From positions 4,154,001-4,218,000 of the forward strand of contig NC_013235.1 in NCBI RefSeq assembly GCF_000024365.1: 64,000 nt of DNA, read 5' to 3'. The notes beneath the pieces were generated by a model. The model was not told the origin of the DNA. It saw nothing but the letters and a program-made list of their open reading frames with translations, and did no database searches. Of this stretch, positions 57,174-64,000 are shown in pieces. The stretch is from Nakamurella multipartita DSM 44233. GTDB lineage: Bacteria; Actinomycetota; Actinomycetes; Mycobacteriales; Nakamurellaceae. The position numbers and the translations under genes are program-made. The stretch's first letter is position 1, and each line of letters opens with the position of its first letter.

Positions 57174-57890
57174 ATGCCTTTTCTCAGGTCGCGCCTGTCC
57201 GACCGCAGCGGCGGTGAGATCCACCTGGTGCTGATGCTCGCCCTGACCTTTTCCACCGGGATCGTCGACGCCGTCGGTTATCTCGGACTAGACAAGGTGT
57301 TCGCCGGCAACATGACCGGCAACGTGGTCATCCTCGGGATGGCCGCCGCCGGGGCCGACAGCCTGCCGCTGGCCGGGCCGTCGATCGCGTTGGCCGGGTT
57401 CCTGATCGGCGCGCTGATCGGCGGCCGGATCGTCCGCCCGGTCGACGGTGGTCAGTGGTCCCGCCGGATCGGTGGGGTCTTCGGTCTGGTCGGCCTGATC
57501 CTGGCCGGCGTGGCCGCCGCGTTGTTCGTGGTCGGCAGCGGTCCCGCGGCGCCGCAGCTGCTGCCGATCGTGGCGCTGCTGTCGACGGCCATGGGTCTGC
57601 AGGCGGCGACCGCCCGGCACCTGGCGGTCAAGGACATCACCACCGTCGTGGTCACCTCGTTGATCACCGGACTGGCCGCGGACGCCGCGGTCAGCGGGAC
57701 CCGTCAGCCGTGGGCCCGGCGGGTGCTGGCCCTGGCCCTGCTCACGCTGGGCGCCCTGGTCGGGGCGCTGACCCTGCGTTGGCACCCGGGACTGGGCCTG
57801 GCGATCTCGGCCGGGCTGACGATCATCGTGGCCGGGGTGGGCACCCTGGCCTGGATGGCCCGCCGGTCCGCGCCGGCCGACGCGGACTGA
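57174..57890 (+). CDS. YoaK family (DUF1275) membrane protein
   Basis: A 238-residue membrane protein with six to seven helices. The signature F-A-G-N-M-T-G-N-V-V in the first third and M-G-L-Q-A-A-T-A-R identify DUF1275. Function is unknown; transport of a small molecule is assumed for the family. It ends 8 bp from a convergent small gene. Confidence 0.86.
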   Translation: MPFLRSRLSDRSGGEIHLVLMLALTFSTGIVDAVGYLGLDKVFAGNMTGNVVILGMAAAGADSLPLAGPSIALAGFLIGALIGGRIVRPVDGGQWSRRIGGVFGLVGLILAGVAAALFVVGSGPAAPQLLPIVALLSTAMGLQAATARHLAVKDITTVVVTSLITGLAADAAVSGTRQPWARRVLALALLTLGALVGALTLRWHPGLGLAISAGLTIIVAGVGTLAWMARRSAPADAD

Positions 57891-57898
57891 CCGGACGG

Positions 57899-58096
57899 TC
57901 AGCGCTGGTACAGGCCGGTCGCGATGTGATGGTCGCCGCGGCGGGTCAGCCGGGTCGGGCGCTCTCCGAAGCGGATGTCGCACTGCCGACACCACGGCCC
58001 ACTCGCCTCATCGGTCGCCTTGGGAGCGCCGGCCAGGTACGGGGCCTCGGAGACCGATGCCGCACCGCACCGCGGGCACGCCTGAAACAGCTTCAT
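57899..58096 (-). CDS. Small zinc ribbon protein
   Basis: A 65-residue protein with C-P-R-C and C-R-Q-C pairs 29 residues apart, a zinc ribbon. The rest is basic. The ATG at 58096 has GAACGACATC upstream, which is a weak ribosome site. Function unknown. Confidence 0.62.
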   Translation of the reverse strand: MKLFQACPRCGAASVSEAPYLAGAPKATDEASGPWCRQCDIRFGERPTRLTRRGDHHIATGLYQR

Positions 58097-58293
58097 GATG
58101 TCGTTCTTTCGTCTTCAAGTATCCGGGGCGGGCGACCCATGACGGCAGCCGTGCGCGTCCCACGAAATGTGACGGCCCTCCATCATGCACCATGATCCCC
58201 GGGTGAGGGAAATCACGATCGGGTTGTTCCGGCGTGTCCCGGGCCGGGCAGGCGGATGCGCCGCCCGGCCGGCGGCCCGACACAATGGGCACC

Positions 58294-58716
58294 ATGCCCA
58301 AGCTCCCGCTGCCCGCCCCGGTCGTCGCTCTGCTGCACCGGCCCAATCCGGCCGTCATCGCCACCGTCCGACCCGACGGTCACCCCGTCACGGTCGCGAC
58401 CTGGTATCTGCTGGACGGTGAGGAGATCGTGGTGAATATGGCGGCCAAGCGCAAACGGCTCGACTACCTGCGGGCCGATCCCCGGGTCGCCCTCACCATC
58501 CTGGACAGCGAGAGCTGGTACTCGCACGTGAGCATCGTCGGCCGGGTGATCAGCATCGTGGACGATCCCGACCTGGCCGGCATCGACCGGCAGTCGATGC
58601 AGTACGGCGGCAATCCCTACCCGAACCGGGTCGAGCCCCGGGTGGATGCCCGGATCGCCATCGACACCTGGCATGCCTGGGGCGCGATCGCGGAGCAGGT
58701 CCGCCCGGGCGGCTGA
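58294..58716 (+). CDS. PPOX-class pyridoxamine 5'-phosphate oxidase-like / F420-dependent protein
   Basis: A 140-residue split beta-barrel protein. It has A-V-I-A-T-V-R-P-D-G-H-P-V-T-V, the usual flavin-fold start, then M-A-A-K-R-K-R-L-D-Y-L-R, a basic phosphate-binding strand typical of F420-using members. It could reduce or oxidise a small cofactor or xenobiotic. ATG codons at 58285 and 58294 are both possible; neither has a clear Shine-Dalgarno. Confidence 0.83.
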   Translation: MPKLPLPAPVVALLHRPNPAVIATVRPDGHPVTVATWYLLDGEEIVVNMAAKRKRLDYLRADPRVALTILDSESWYSHVSIVGRVISIVDDPDLAGIDRQSMQYGGNPYPNRVEPRVDARIAIDTWHAWGAIAEQVRPGG

Positions 58717-58827
58717 CTGCCGCGGGACCCGTTCGCACTCACAGTCGGCGCACAGCGCACGCTGGGCCGGCGCTCGGCCGGCCGCCGGCACGATGGGCCA
58801 GCCCCAGACGCCGACGGCAGGAGAACC

Positions 58828-59859
58828 ATGCGACGAGCACCGCAGAACACCCCGACTTACGAGGGTCGAGCCCTCCCCCGGCCGGACGAGGAGGTCATGG
58901 ACCAGGGCCTGTCCTTCGATATGCAGACGATGCTCGGCCGCCGGCAGATGCTCCGGGCGGTCGGCCTGGGGGCGGTCGCCGTCGGGCTGGCCGCCTGCGG
59001 CGCCGGCACGACCACCGCATCAACGTCGGCGTCGACCAACGGGTCGACGACCGGGTCGACCGCCGGGTCGACCGCCGCCAGCCCGTCGAGCAGTGCGGCC
59101 GGCAGCGCCAGCAGTTCGAGCGCGGCCGCCGCGACGCTGACCGAGATCCCGGACGAGACCGCCGGCCCGTACCCCGGGGACGGCTCCAACGGGCCGGACG
59201 TGCTGTCCCAGAGCGGCATCGTGCGCAGCGACATCCGCTCCAGCTTTGCCGGCTCGACCGGCGTCGCCGAGGGCGTGCCGATGACGCTCACCCTGAGCAT
59301 CAAGGACATGGTCAACGGCAACGCCCCGTTCGCCGGGGTCGCGGTCTACGTCTGGCATTGCGATCGGGAGGGCCGGTACTCCCTGTACAGCGACGGGGTG
59401 ACCGAGGAGAACTACCTGCGCGGCGTCCAGGTCGCCGGAGCGGACGGCACGGTCAGCTTCACCAGCATCTACCCGGCCACCTACTCCGGCCGCTGGCCGC
59501 ACATCCACTTCGAGGTCTACCCGGACGTCGCCAGCATCACCGACTCGACCAACGCCATCGCCACCTCGCAGGTGGCCATGCCCAGCGACGTCAGCGACCT
59601 GGTCTACCAGCAACCCGGGTACGAGCAGTCGATCATCAACAAGGCCCAGATCAGCCTGACCAGCGACAACGTCTTCGGCGACGACGGCGGCATCCACGAG
59701 CTGGGCACCGCGACCGGGGACGTCGCCAGCGGCTACCACGTCACTCTGGACGTGCCGGTCGACACCTCGACCGCGCCGACGGCCGGCAGCGCCCCCGCGG
59801 GCGGCCCCGGCGGTGGCCAGGGCGGTGGCCAAGGTGGTGGCCAGCCGCCGAGCCGCTGA
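58828..59859 (+). CDS. Intradiol ring-cleavage dioxygenase-like lipoprotein
   Basis: A 343-residue exported protein. After a Tat-like R-R-Q-M-L-R region, the hydrophobic stretch ends in a lipobox (L-A-A-C, Cys about residue 56), then a Ser/Thr/Ala-rich linker to about 108. The catalytic domain has E-T-A-G-P-Y-P, V-Y-V-W-H-C-D and R-W-P-H-I-H-F-E, the His/Tyr iron ligands of protocatechuate 3,4-dioxygenase beta-type enzymes. Secreted relatives occur widely in actinobacteria; the aromatic substrate is unknown. The tail is Gly/Gln repeats. The ATG at 58828 follows AGGAGA. Confidence 0.87.
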   Translation: MRRAPQNTPTYEGRALPRPDEEVMDQGLSFDMQTMLGRRQMLRAVGLGAVAVGLAACGAGTTTASTSASTNGSTTGSTAGSTAASPSSSAAGSASSSSAAAATLTEIPDETAGPYPGDGSNGPDVLSQSGIVRSDIRSSFAGSTGVAEGVPMTLTLSIKDMVNGNAPFAGVAVYVWHCDREGRYSLYSDGVTEENYLRGVQVAGADGTVSFTSIYPATYSGRWPHIHFEVYPDVASITDSTNAIATSQVAMPSDVSDLVYQQPGYEQSIINKAQISLTSDNVFGDDGGIHELGTATGDVASGYHVTLDVPVDTSTAPTAGSAPAGGPGGGQGGGQGGGQPPSR

Positions 59860-59916
59860 GCTCGGGTCCCGCCGCGTCACCACCGGGATCGCACCCGGAC
59901 GTCCTACGGTGAGGCG

Positions 59917-60333
59917 ATGACGGTCAGTCGCACCCGCCGGGCCCGGGCGTCGCGCAAACGGCAGCGCCGGATGCGCGGGGTCGAGCACGACCTGACCGGC
60001 CCGCAGTGGGACGCGCTGCAGGCGGCGTGGGGCGGCTGCGCCTACTGCGGCGCGGCCGGCTCCGCGCTCCAGCGCGACTGCGTGCTGCCCATCTCGCGCG
60101 GCGGCCGGTACACCCTGGACAATGTCGTGCCGGCCTGCCGCTCCTGCAACGCCAGCAAGTGCGGCGACGAGGTCACCGGGTGGCTGCGCCGCCGCAAGCT
60201 GGACGAGAGTCGTTTCCTGCTCCGGCATCTGCAGATCCGCGCGGCCCTGGTCGCGCAGTTCGAACGGCGCGAATCCGATGATCGGGCCGACCCGGTCGTT
60301 CAGGCGGTCGGCGTCAACGCCGCCACCAGGTAG
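59917..60333 (+). CDS. HNH-type protein with altered active site
   Basis: A 138-residue basic protein. The zinc ribbon of an HNH nuclease is complete (C-A-Y-C and C-R-S-C) and the S-R-G-G and N-V-V-P-A-C parts match. The position of the first catalytic His, normally D-H-x-x-P, reads D-C-V-L-P. It may therefore be inactive as a nuclease or use Cys. The N-terminal 20 residues are Arg-rich. Its 3' end overlaps the convergent esterase by 34 bp. Confidence 0.78.
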   Translation: MTVSRTRRARASRKRQRRMRGVEHDLTGPQWDALQAAWGGCAYCGAAGSALQRDCVLPISRGGRYTLDNVVPACRSCNASKCGDEVTGWLRRRKLDESRFLLRHLQIRAALVAQFERRESDDRADPVVQAVGVNAATR

Positions 60334-61248
60334 CGGACCGACAGCTCCACCACGGCGTCGACCTCGTCGGAGCCGTTGAAGATGTGGTCGGCTCCGGCCA
60401 CCGGCACCAGCCGGACCGGCACGCCGGCGGCGGCCAGTGCGTCGCGCAGCGCCTCGCTCTGACCGAACGGCACCACCCGGTCCGCGGTGCCGTGCACCAG
60501 CAGGAAGGGCGGGGCGTCCGGGTGCACCTGACGGACCGGGGCGGCATCCGCGCGGGCGGCCGGATCGGCACCGGCCAGCAGGATCTCGGGGGGATGCTCG
60601 ACGAGCGAGGGCGGCAGCAGCGCCTGCATCTCCGGCGGCAGCACCAGCCGCGGGATGGCGTCCGGGTCGGCGACGCCGTACCAGTCGACCACCACGTCGA
60701 CCCCGCTGGCCGGCCCGACCACCCCGACCTGCCCCTCCAGCTCGGGCCGCCCGGCGGTCAGGGCCACCAGCGCGGCCAGATGGCCGCCGGCCGACTCACC
60801 CCAGATCCCCACCCGGCCGGCATCGATGCCGAGCTCGTCGGCGTGCCCGCAGGTAGCGCACCGCCGCCTTCACATCGTGCAGCTGGGCCGGGAACGGCGC
60901 CTCCCGCGCGTGCCGGTAGTCCACCGTGGCCACGGCCAGCCCGGCGGCCACCACAGCGTCGAAAAGCTGCTCGGGACGCAGTGTCTCAGGCAGGTACCGG
61001 CGGTCACCGGACAGCCAGGCGCCTCCGTGCACCCACACCACCAGGGGCGGCGGCGTGGGATTGGGCGGCACCCACAGGTCCAGTTGCAGCGGCCGGTACC
61101 CGGAGACCAGGGCGTAGCTGATCCCGCTGAAGCGGCGCACCCCGTCCACCCGGGTCCACGGGGGCACCGGCGGCAGGTGCGCAACCGGTCCGCTCCACTG
61201 GTCGTCCGCGTGGTCCGGCTCGTCGGGCGATGTCTGCTGATCCGGCAT
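60300..61248 (-). pseudogene. Alpha/beta hydrolase (esterase/lipase) with single frameshift
   Basis: Reading from ATG 61248, the protein has W-V-H-G-G-A-W (oxyanion hole) in one frame. Near 60850, after V-R-Y-L-R-A, one missing base shifts the frame. The second frame then gives W-G-E-S-A-G-G-H (nucleophile Ser), L-L-V-H-G-T-A-D-R-V-V-P (Asp) and G-A-D-H-I-F (His). All catalytic residues survive. It is a BD-FAE/HSL-like esterase of about 315 residues that is either newly inactivated or carries a sequencing error. No stop codon falls inside the join. Confidence 0.82.
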
Positions 61249-61367
61249 GGCTGGTTCCCGCGCCCTTCTGTGCTCGTCCGGGGCACGATAGGGCCGAAGG
61301 CCGGTCATCGGCCAGTGCCGGCCCGGCCGACCCGCCCCCGGGTGCGGCCCGAACGAGCGGAGGACCG

Positions 61368-62141
61368 ATGGACCTGGGCATTGCCGGCAAGGCGGCGCTG
61401 GTGTGCGCGTCGACCAGCGGTTTGGGCGCCGCGACCGCCCAGGCGTTGGCCGCCGAGGGCAGCCGGGTGGTCTTCGCCGGTCGCCGGTCCGAGCTGGCCC
61501 GGGAGCTGGCCGGCCGGTATCCCGGTTGTGTCGGCCTGGCCGCCGACCTGTCCACCGTGGCCGGGGCGCAGGCCCTGCACGACGCGGCCGTACGGGCCGT
61601 CGGCCCGTTGGACATCGTCGTGCTCAACAGCCCGCCGCCGCCCCCGGGCACCGCGGTCGACCTGGACCCGCCGGCCCTGACCGAATCGCTGGCCTCCTTG
61701 CTGCTGGCGCCGACCGCGCTGGTCGGCGCCGCGCTGCCGCACCTGCGCCAGCAACGCTGGGGGCGGATCCTGGCCATCGGATCGAGCAGCGTGCAGGCGC
61801 CCATCCCCGGGCTGGCCGCCTCGAACACCGGCCGGGCCGCGCTGGCCGGGTACCTCAAGACGCTGGCCGGCGAGGTGGCCGCGGACGGGATCACGGTGAA
61901 CCTGCTGCTGCCGGGACGCATCGCCACCGACCGAATGCGCTCGCTGGACGAGACGGTGGCCCGGGCCAGCGGCCGCCCGACCGCCGAGGTGGCCGCGGAG
62001 TCGCTGCGCCTGATCCCGGCCGGGCGCCTGGGCGACCCGGCCGAGTTCGGCGCGGTGGCCGCCTTCCTGTGCGGTGAGCCGGCGGCCTACGTCACCGGGA
62101 CCGCGGTGCGCTGCGACGGCGGGCTGATCCCGACCCTGTGA
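61368..62141 (+). CDS. SDR family protein lacking the catalytic Tyr
   Basis: A 257-residue short-chain dehydrogenase/reductase fold. The cofactor loop A-S-T-S-G-L-G-A-A is near residue 14 and G-S-S-S carries the conserved Ser. The Y-x3-K pair expected about 13 residues later is absent: the segment reads A-A-S-N-T-G-R-A-A-L-A-G-Y-L-K. This is a known subgroup whose activity is unclear. The C-terminal D-G-G and V-T-G-T sites are normal. The ATG at 61368 has GGAGGA upstream. Confidence 0.85.
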   Translation: MDLGIAGKAALVCASTSGLGAATAQALAAEGSRVVFAGRRSELARELAGRYPGCVGLAADLSTVAGAQALHDAAVRAVGPLDIVVLNSPPPPPGTAVDLDPPALTESLASLLLAPTALVGAALPHLRQQRWGRILAIGSSSVQAPIPGLAASNTGRAALAGYLKTLAGEVAADGITVNLLLPGRIATDRMRSLDETVARASGRPTAEVAAESLRLIPAGRLGDPAEFGAVAAFLCGEPAAYVTGTAVRCDGGLIPTL

Positions 62142-62150
62142 CCGCCCGGC

Positions 62151-62825
62151 TCAGCCGGTCAGGGTGGCCCACGCCTTCGGGGTCAGCCGGGTGCGGGGAC
62201 CGCGCCGGTAGATCTCGGCCGGACGCCCGAAGTCGCTGCCGTACTCGCCGGTGGGATCCAGGTTCGGCACCACCAGCCGGCGGAACGTGTCCTTCATCAG
62301 CGCCCGCTCGAACACCGCCTCGTAGACCTTGCGCAGCTGGCGCACGGTGAACTCGGGTCCGAGCAGGCCGCCCGGGTCCACCTCGGTCGCGTACTCGCGG
62401 CGCAGCTGATCGACGGCCAGCCGGACGATCTCGTCGTGGTCGAACAGCAGCTCGCCGGCGGCCCGGCCGGCCCGGATCGCCAGCAGCCGGGTGTCCGGCC
62501 CGATCCGGTCGGCGGGGACGACGGCGCAGTGCCCGATCGACAGCACCCACCCGCGATCGTCCCGATCGAGACGGTCGAACACGTGCAGCTGGGCGAACGG
62601 CACCCGGTGCAGCCCGGCCTTGTCGGTCAGCGCGCGGGCGGCGGCATCGGCCAGCACCTCCCCCTCGTGCAGGAAGGTTCCGGGCAGGGCGAGGCCCCCG
62701 AGCCGGTGGTCGACCACCACCACGTGCAGCCGGTCGTCCCGCACGGTCAGCACGGCCACGTCCACCGCCACACTGGGACGCGGATAGTCGGACAGCCGCT
62801 CGGAGGAAGGCACAGCCGGCACCAT
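62151..62825 (-). CDS. NrtR-like transcriptional regulator (degenerate Nudix + winged helix)
   Basis: A 224-residue protein. The N-terminal Nudix fold (about 15-140) has L-P-G-T-F-L-H-E-G-E, but the Nudix box, normally R-E-x2-E-E-x-G, reads R-A-L-T-D-K-A-G and lacks the metal-binding Glu. The C-terminal winged helix (about 160-220) has F-T-V-R-Q-L-R-K-V-Y-E-A-V and D-T-F-R-R-L-V. Such proteins bind ADP-ribose or similar ligands and repress genes of NAD or sugar metabolism. The ATG at 62825 is chosen at the fold start; a longer one at 62876 is possible. Confidence 0.85.
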   Translation of the reverse strand: MVPAVPSSERLSDYPRPSVAVDVAVLTVRDDRLHVVVVDHRLGGLALPGTFLHEGEVLADAAARALTDKAGLHRVPFAQLHVFDRLDRDDRGWVLSIGHCAVVPADRIGPDTRLLAIRAGRAAGELLFDHDEIVRLAVDQLRREYATEVDPGGLLGPEFTVRQLRKVYEAVFERALMKDTFRRLVVPNLDPTGEYGSDFGRPAEIYRRGPRTRLTPKAWATLTG

Positions 62826-62950
62826 AGCGCGGTCCTGCGCCTTGAGGGTGAACCCGCCGCCCAAAGGATGCGGCACTCGGCAAATTCTGGCCGACCACGC
62901 CCGACGGCCGGCCCGGCCGGCGAACGATCGGCAGCATCGGAGTCCCGTGA

Positions 62951-62973
62951 TGCCGCAAATATATTGTGCGGCA
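62951..62973. promoter_or_regulatory. Inverted repeat upstream of the NrtR-like gene
   Basis: TGCCGCA (62951-62957) and TGCGGCA (62967-62973) are perfect complements around AATATATTG, an AT-rich core resembling a -10 region. It is about 125 bp before the NrtR-like start and could be an operator. Confidence 0.4.
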
Positions 62974-63063
62974 ACGCATATGAACGCAAATTCGACCGAG
63001 CGTGCACCGGCCCGCTCGATGAGCGTCCGCCGACATTCGTCGACGCGGCTCCGGAAAGAGGGG

Positions 63064-63121
63064 TTGACAACCGCTCATCGAGCCGCAATAGTCCTCCCTA
63101 CCGAAGTGCACAAACGTTTTG
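63064..63121 (+). promoter_or_regulatory. Promoter and LacI-type operator of the lacI-family gene
   Basis: TTGACA (63064-63069) with AATAGT 17 bp on. Downstream, AAACGTTT (63112-63119) is a perfect palindrome with central CG inside CAAACGTTTTG, the shape bound by LacI-family repressors, placed in the leader about 18 bp before the start codon. Confidence 0.65.
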
Positions 63122-63137
63122 GCAAAGGAGCAAGGCG

Positions 63138-64000
63138 ATGGGCAAGCCCACTCTCCGCGACGTCGCGGACCGTTCCGGCTTCTCCATCACCACCGTCTCC
63201 CAGGTTCTCAACGATGTGCCGGGCAAGCGCATCCCGGACGCCACCCGCGACCGGGTCCGGGCCGCCGCGACCGAGCTGGCCTACCGGCCGAACCGGTTGG
63301 CCCAGGGCCTGCGGCTGCAGCGGTCCAACACCCTGGGGTTCGTCAGCGACAAGATCGCGACCACGCCCTACGCCGGTGAGGTGATCCTGGGCGCGCAGGA
63401 CGCGGCCGCCGAGCACGGCGACCTGTTGTTGCTGATGAACTCCAACAGCGACCCGGGTCTGGAGGAACGCGAGATCCGCGCCCTGCAGGAGCGCCAGGTG
63501 GACGGCATCATCTTCGCTTCGGAATACCACCGGGTGATCACGCCGCCGGACGCGTTGCAGGGCACCCCGGCGGTGCTGCTGGACGCCCGCTCGGTCCGTG
63601 GCGATGTCAGCTCGGTCGTCCCCGACGAGGTCGGCGGCACGTTGGCCGCGGTGCGCGAACTGATCGCCGCCGGCCACCAGCGCATCGCCTTTCTCAACAA
63701 CGTCGACGACATTCCCGCCACAGCCCTGCGTTTGCAGGGATTCCGGCAGGGTCTGAACGAGGCCGGCCGGCGCCTGCGCGCGGGCATGGTGGTGACCGCC
63801 GCCTCGACCCCGGGCGCCGGTTATGACGCGGCCCGGCAGTTGCTCGACCAACCCCGGGCCGGCCGACCGACCGCGATCTTCTGCTTCAACGACCGGATGG
63901 CGATGGGCACCTACCAGGCGGCCGCCGAACTGGGCCTGCGCATCCCGGACGACCTGTCGGTCGTCGGCTTCGACAACCAGGAACTGATCGCGGCGAACCT
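63138..64000 (+). CDS. LacI family transcriptional regulator (3' end outside window)
   Basis: At least 287 residues, cut by the window edge. The LacI helix-turn-helix is at residues 4-26: T-L-R-D-V-A-D-R-S-G-F-S-I-T-T-V-S-Q-V-L-N. The hinge helix R-P-N-R-L-A-Q-G-L-R follows near 55. The periplasmic-binding-like sensor domain starts near 62, with V-D-G-I-I-F and G-H-Q-R-I-A-F-L. The ATG at 63138 has AAAGGAG upstream. It probably represses a sugar operon beyond the edge and itself. Confidence 0.93.
   Translation, partial: MGKPTLRDVADRSGFSITTVSQVLNDVPGKRIPDATRDRVRAAATELAYRPNRLAQGLRLQRSNTLGFVSDKIATTPYAGEVILGAQDAAAEHGDLLLLMNSNSDPGLEEREIRALQERQVDGIIFASEYHRVITPPDALQGTPAVLLDARSVRGDVSSVVPDEVGGTLAAVRELIAAGHQRIAFLNNVDDIPATALRLQGFRQGLNEAGRRLRAGMVVTAASTPGAGYDAARQLLDQPRAGRPTAIFCFNDRMAMGTYQAAAELGLRIPDDLSVVGFDNQELIAAN

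Overview
This is a high-GC window (over 70% G+C by eye) from an actinobacterium. The lineage evidence is a FtsZ-PgeF-SepF-YggT-Wag31 division block, an ileS with an actinobacterial-type T-box leader, an IdeR/DtxR regulator with the classic metal ligands, a furA-katG pair with a leaderless-looking promoter, an EF-G-like second translation factor and a DUF222/HNH (13E12-type) protein. Gene content and style suggest a Nakamurella-like member of the Frankiales/Nakamurellales area, but that placement is inference. No rRNA, tRNA, CRISPR array, prophage or insertion sequence was found.

Layout. 0-8 kb: a three-gene operon on the minus strand (rhodanese, AcuC-type deacetylase, GNAT/acyl-CoA-synthetase protein acetyltransferase) faces ideR, a cation/H+ antiporter and a sirtuin, so one predicted lysine acetylation writer and two erasers lie within 8 kb. 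8-16 kb: ileS behind a translational T-box, then wag31, yggT, sepF, pgeF and ftsZ. The murein-synthesis half of the usual dcw cluster and yggS are absent here; upstream of ftsZ are divergent PH-domain membrane proteins. 18-26 kb: an EF-G-like GTPase, a translationally coupled FAD oxidoreductase/CFA-type methyltransferase pair (probable 10-methyl branched fatty acid synthesis), a perfect 27-bp inverted repeat, and an M14 carboxypeptidase coupled to a small partner with a long structured leader. 26-33 kb: an RlaP-type nucleotidyltransferase, a decayed sugar isomerase next to an intact relative and a Gfo/Idh/MocA dehydrogenase, opposite a large LAL-type LuxR regulator. 33-44 kb: katG-furA, a glycosyltransferase, a 21-bp tandem repeat array in front of a DHA2 exporter, a chromate transporter, and a DGPF/YCII protein with an ECF42-like sigma factor. 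44-51 kb: small enzymes, an ECF sigma factor with a membrane partner, and a PadR-ABC-FtsX operon with clear palindromic operators. 51-64 kb: a DUF222/HNH gene, an MFS exporter, a CBS-BON protein, a SatP-type transporter, a second PadR operon, assorted enzymes, a frameshifted esterase, an SDR without the catalytic Tyr, an NrtR-like degenerate Nudix regulator and the start of a LacI-family regulator cut by the window edge.

Overlapping ATGA/GTGA stop-start junctions recur (PH pair, FAD/CFA, M14 pair, sugar isomerase pair, ECF pair, PadR-ABC, PadR-DUF1707). Several genes (furA, the first padR, the DUF222/HNH gene) appear to be transcribed as leaderless mRNAs. Convergent gene pairs are often separated by long perfect hairpins that probably act as two-way terminators.
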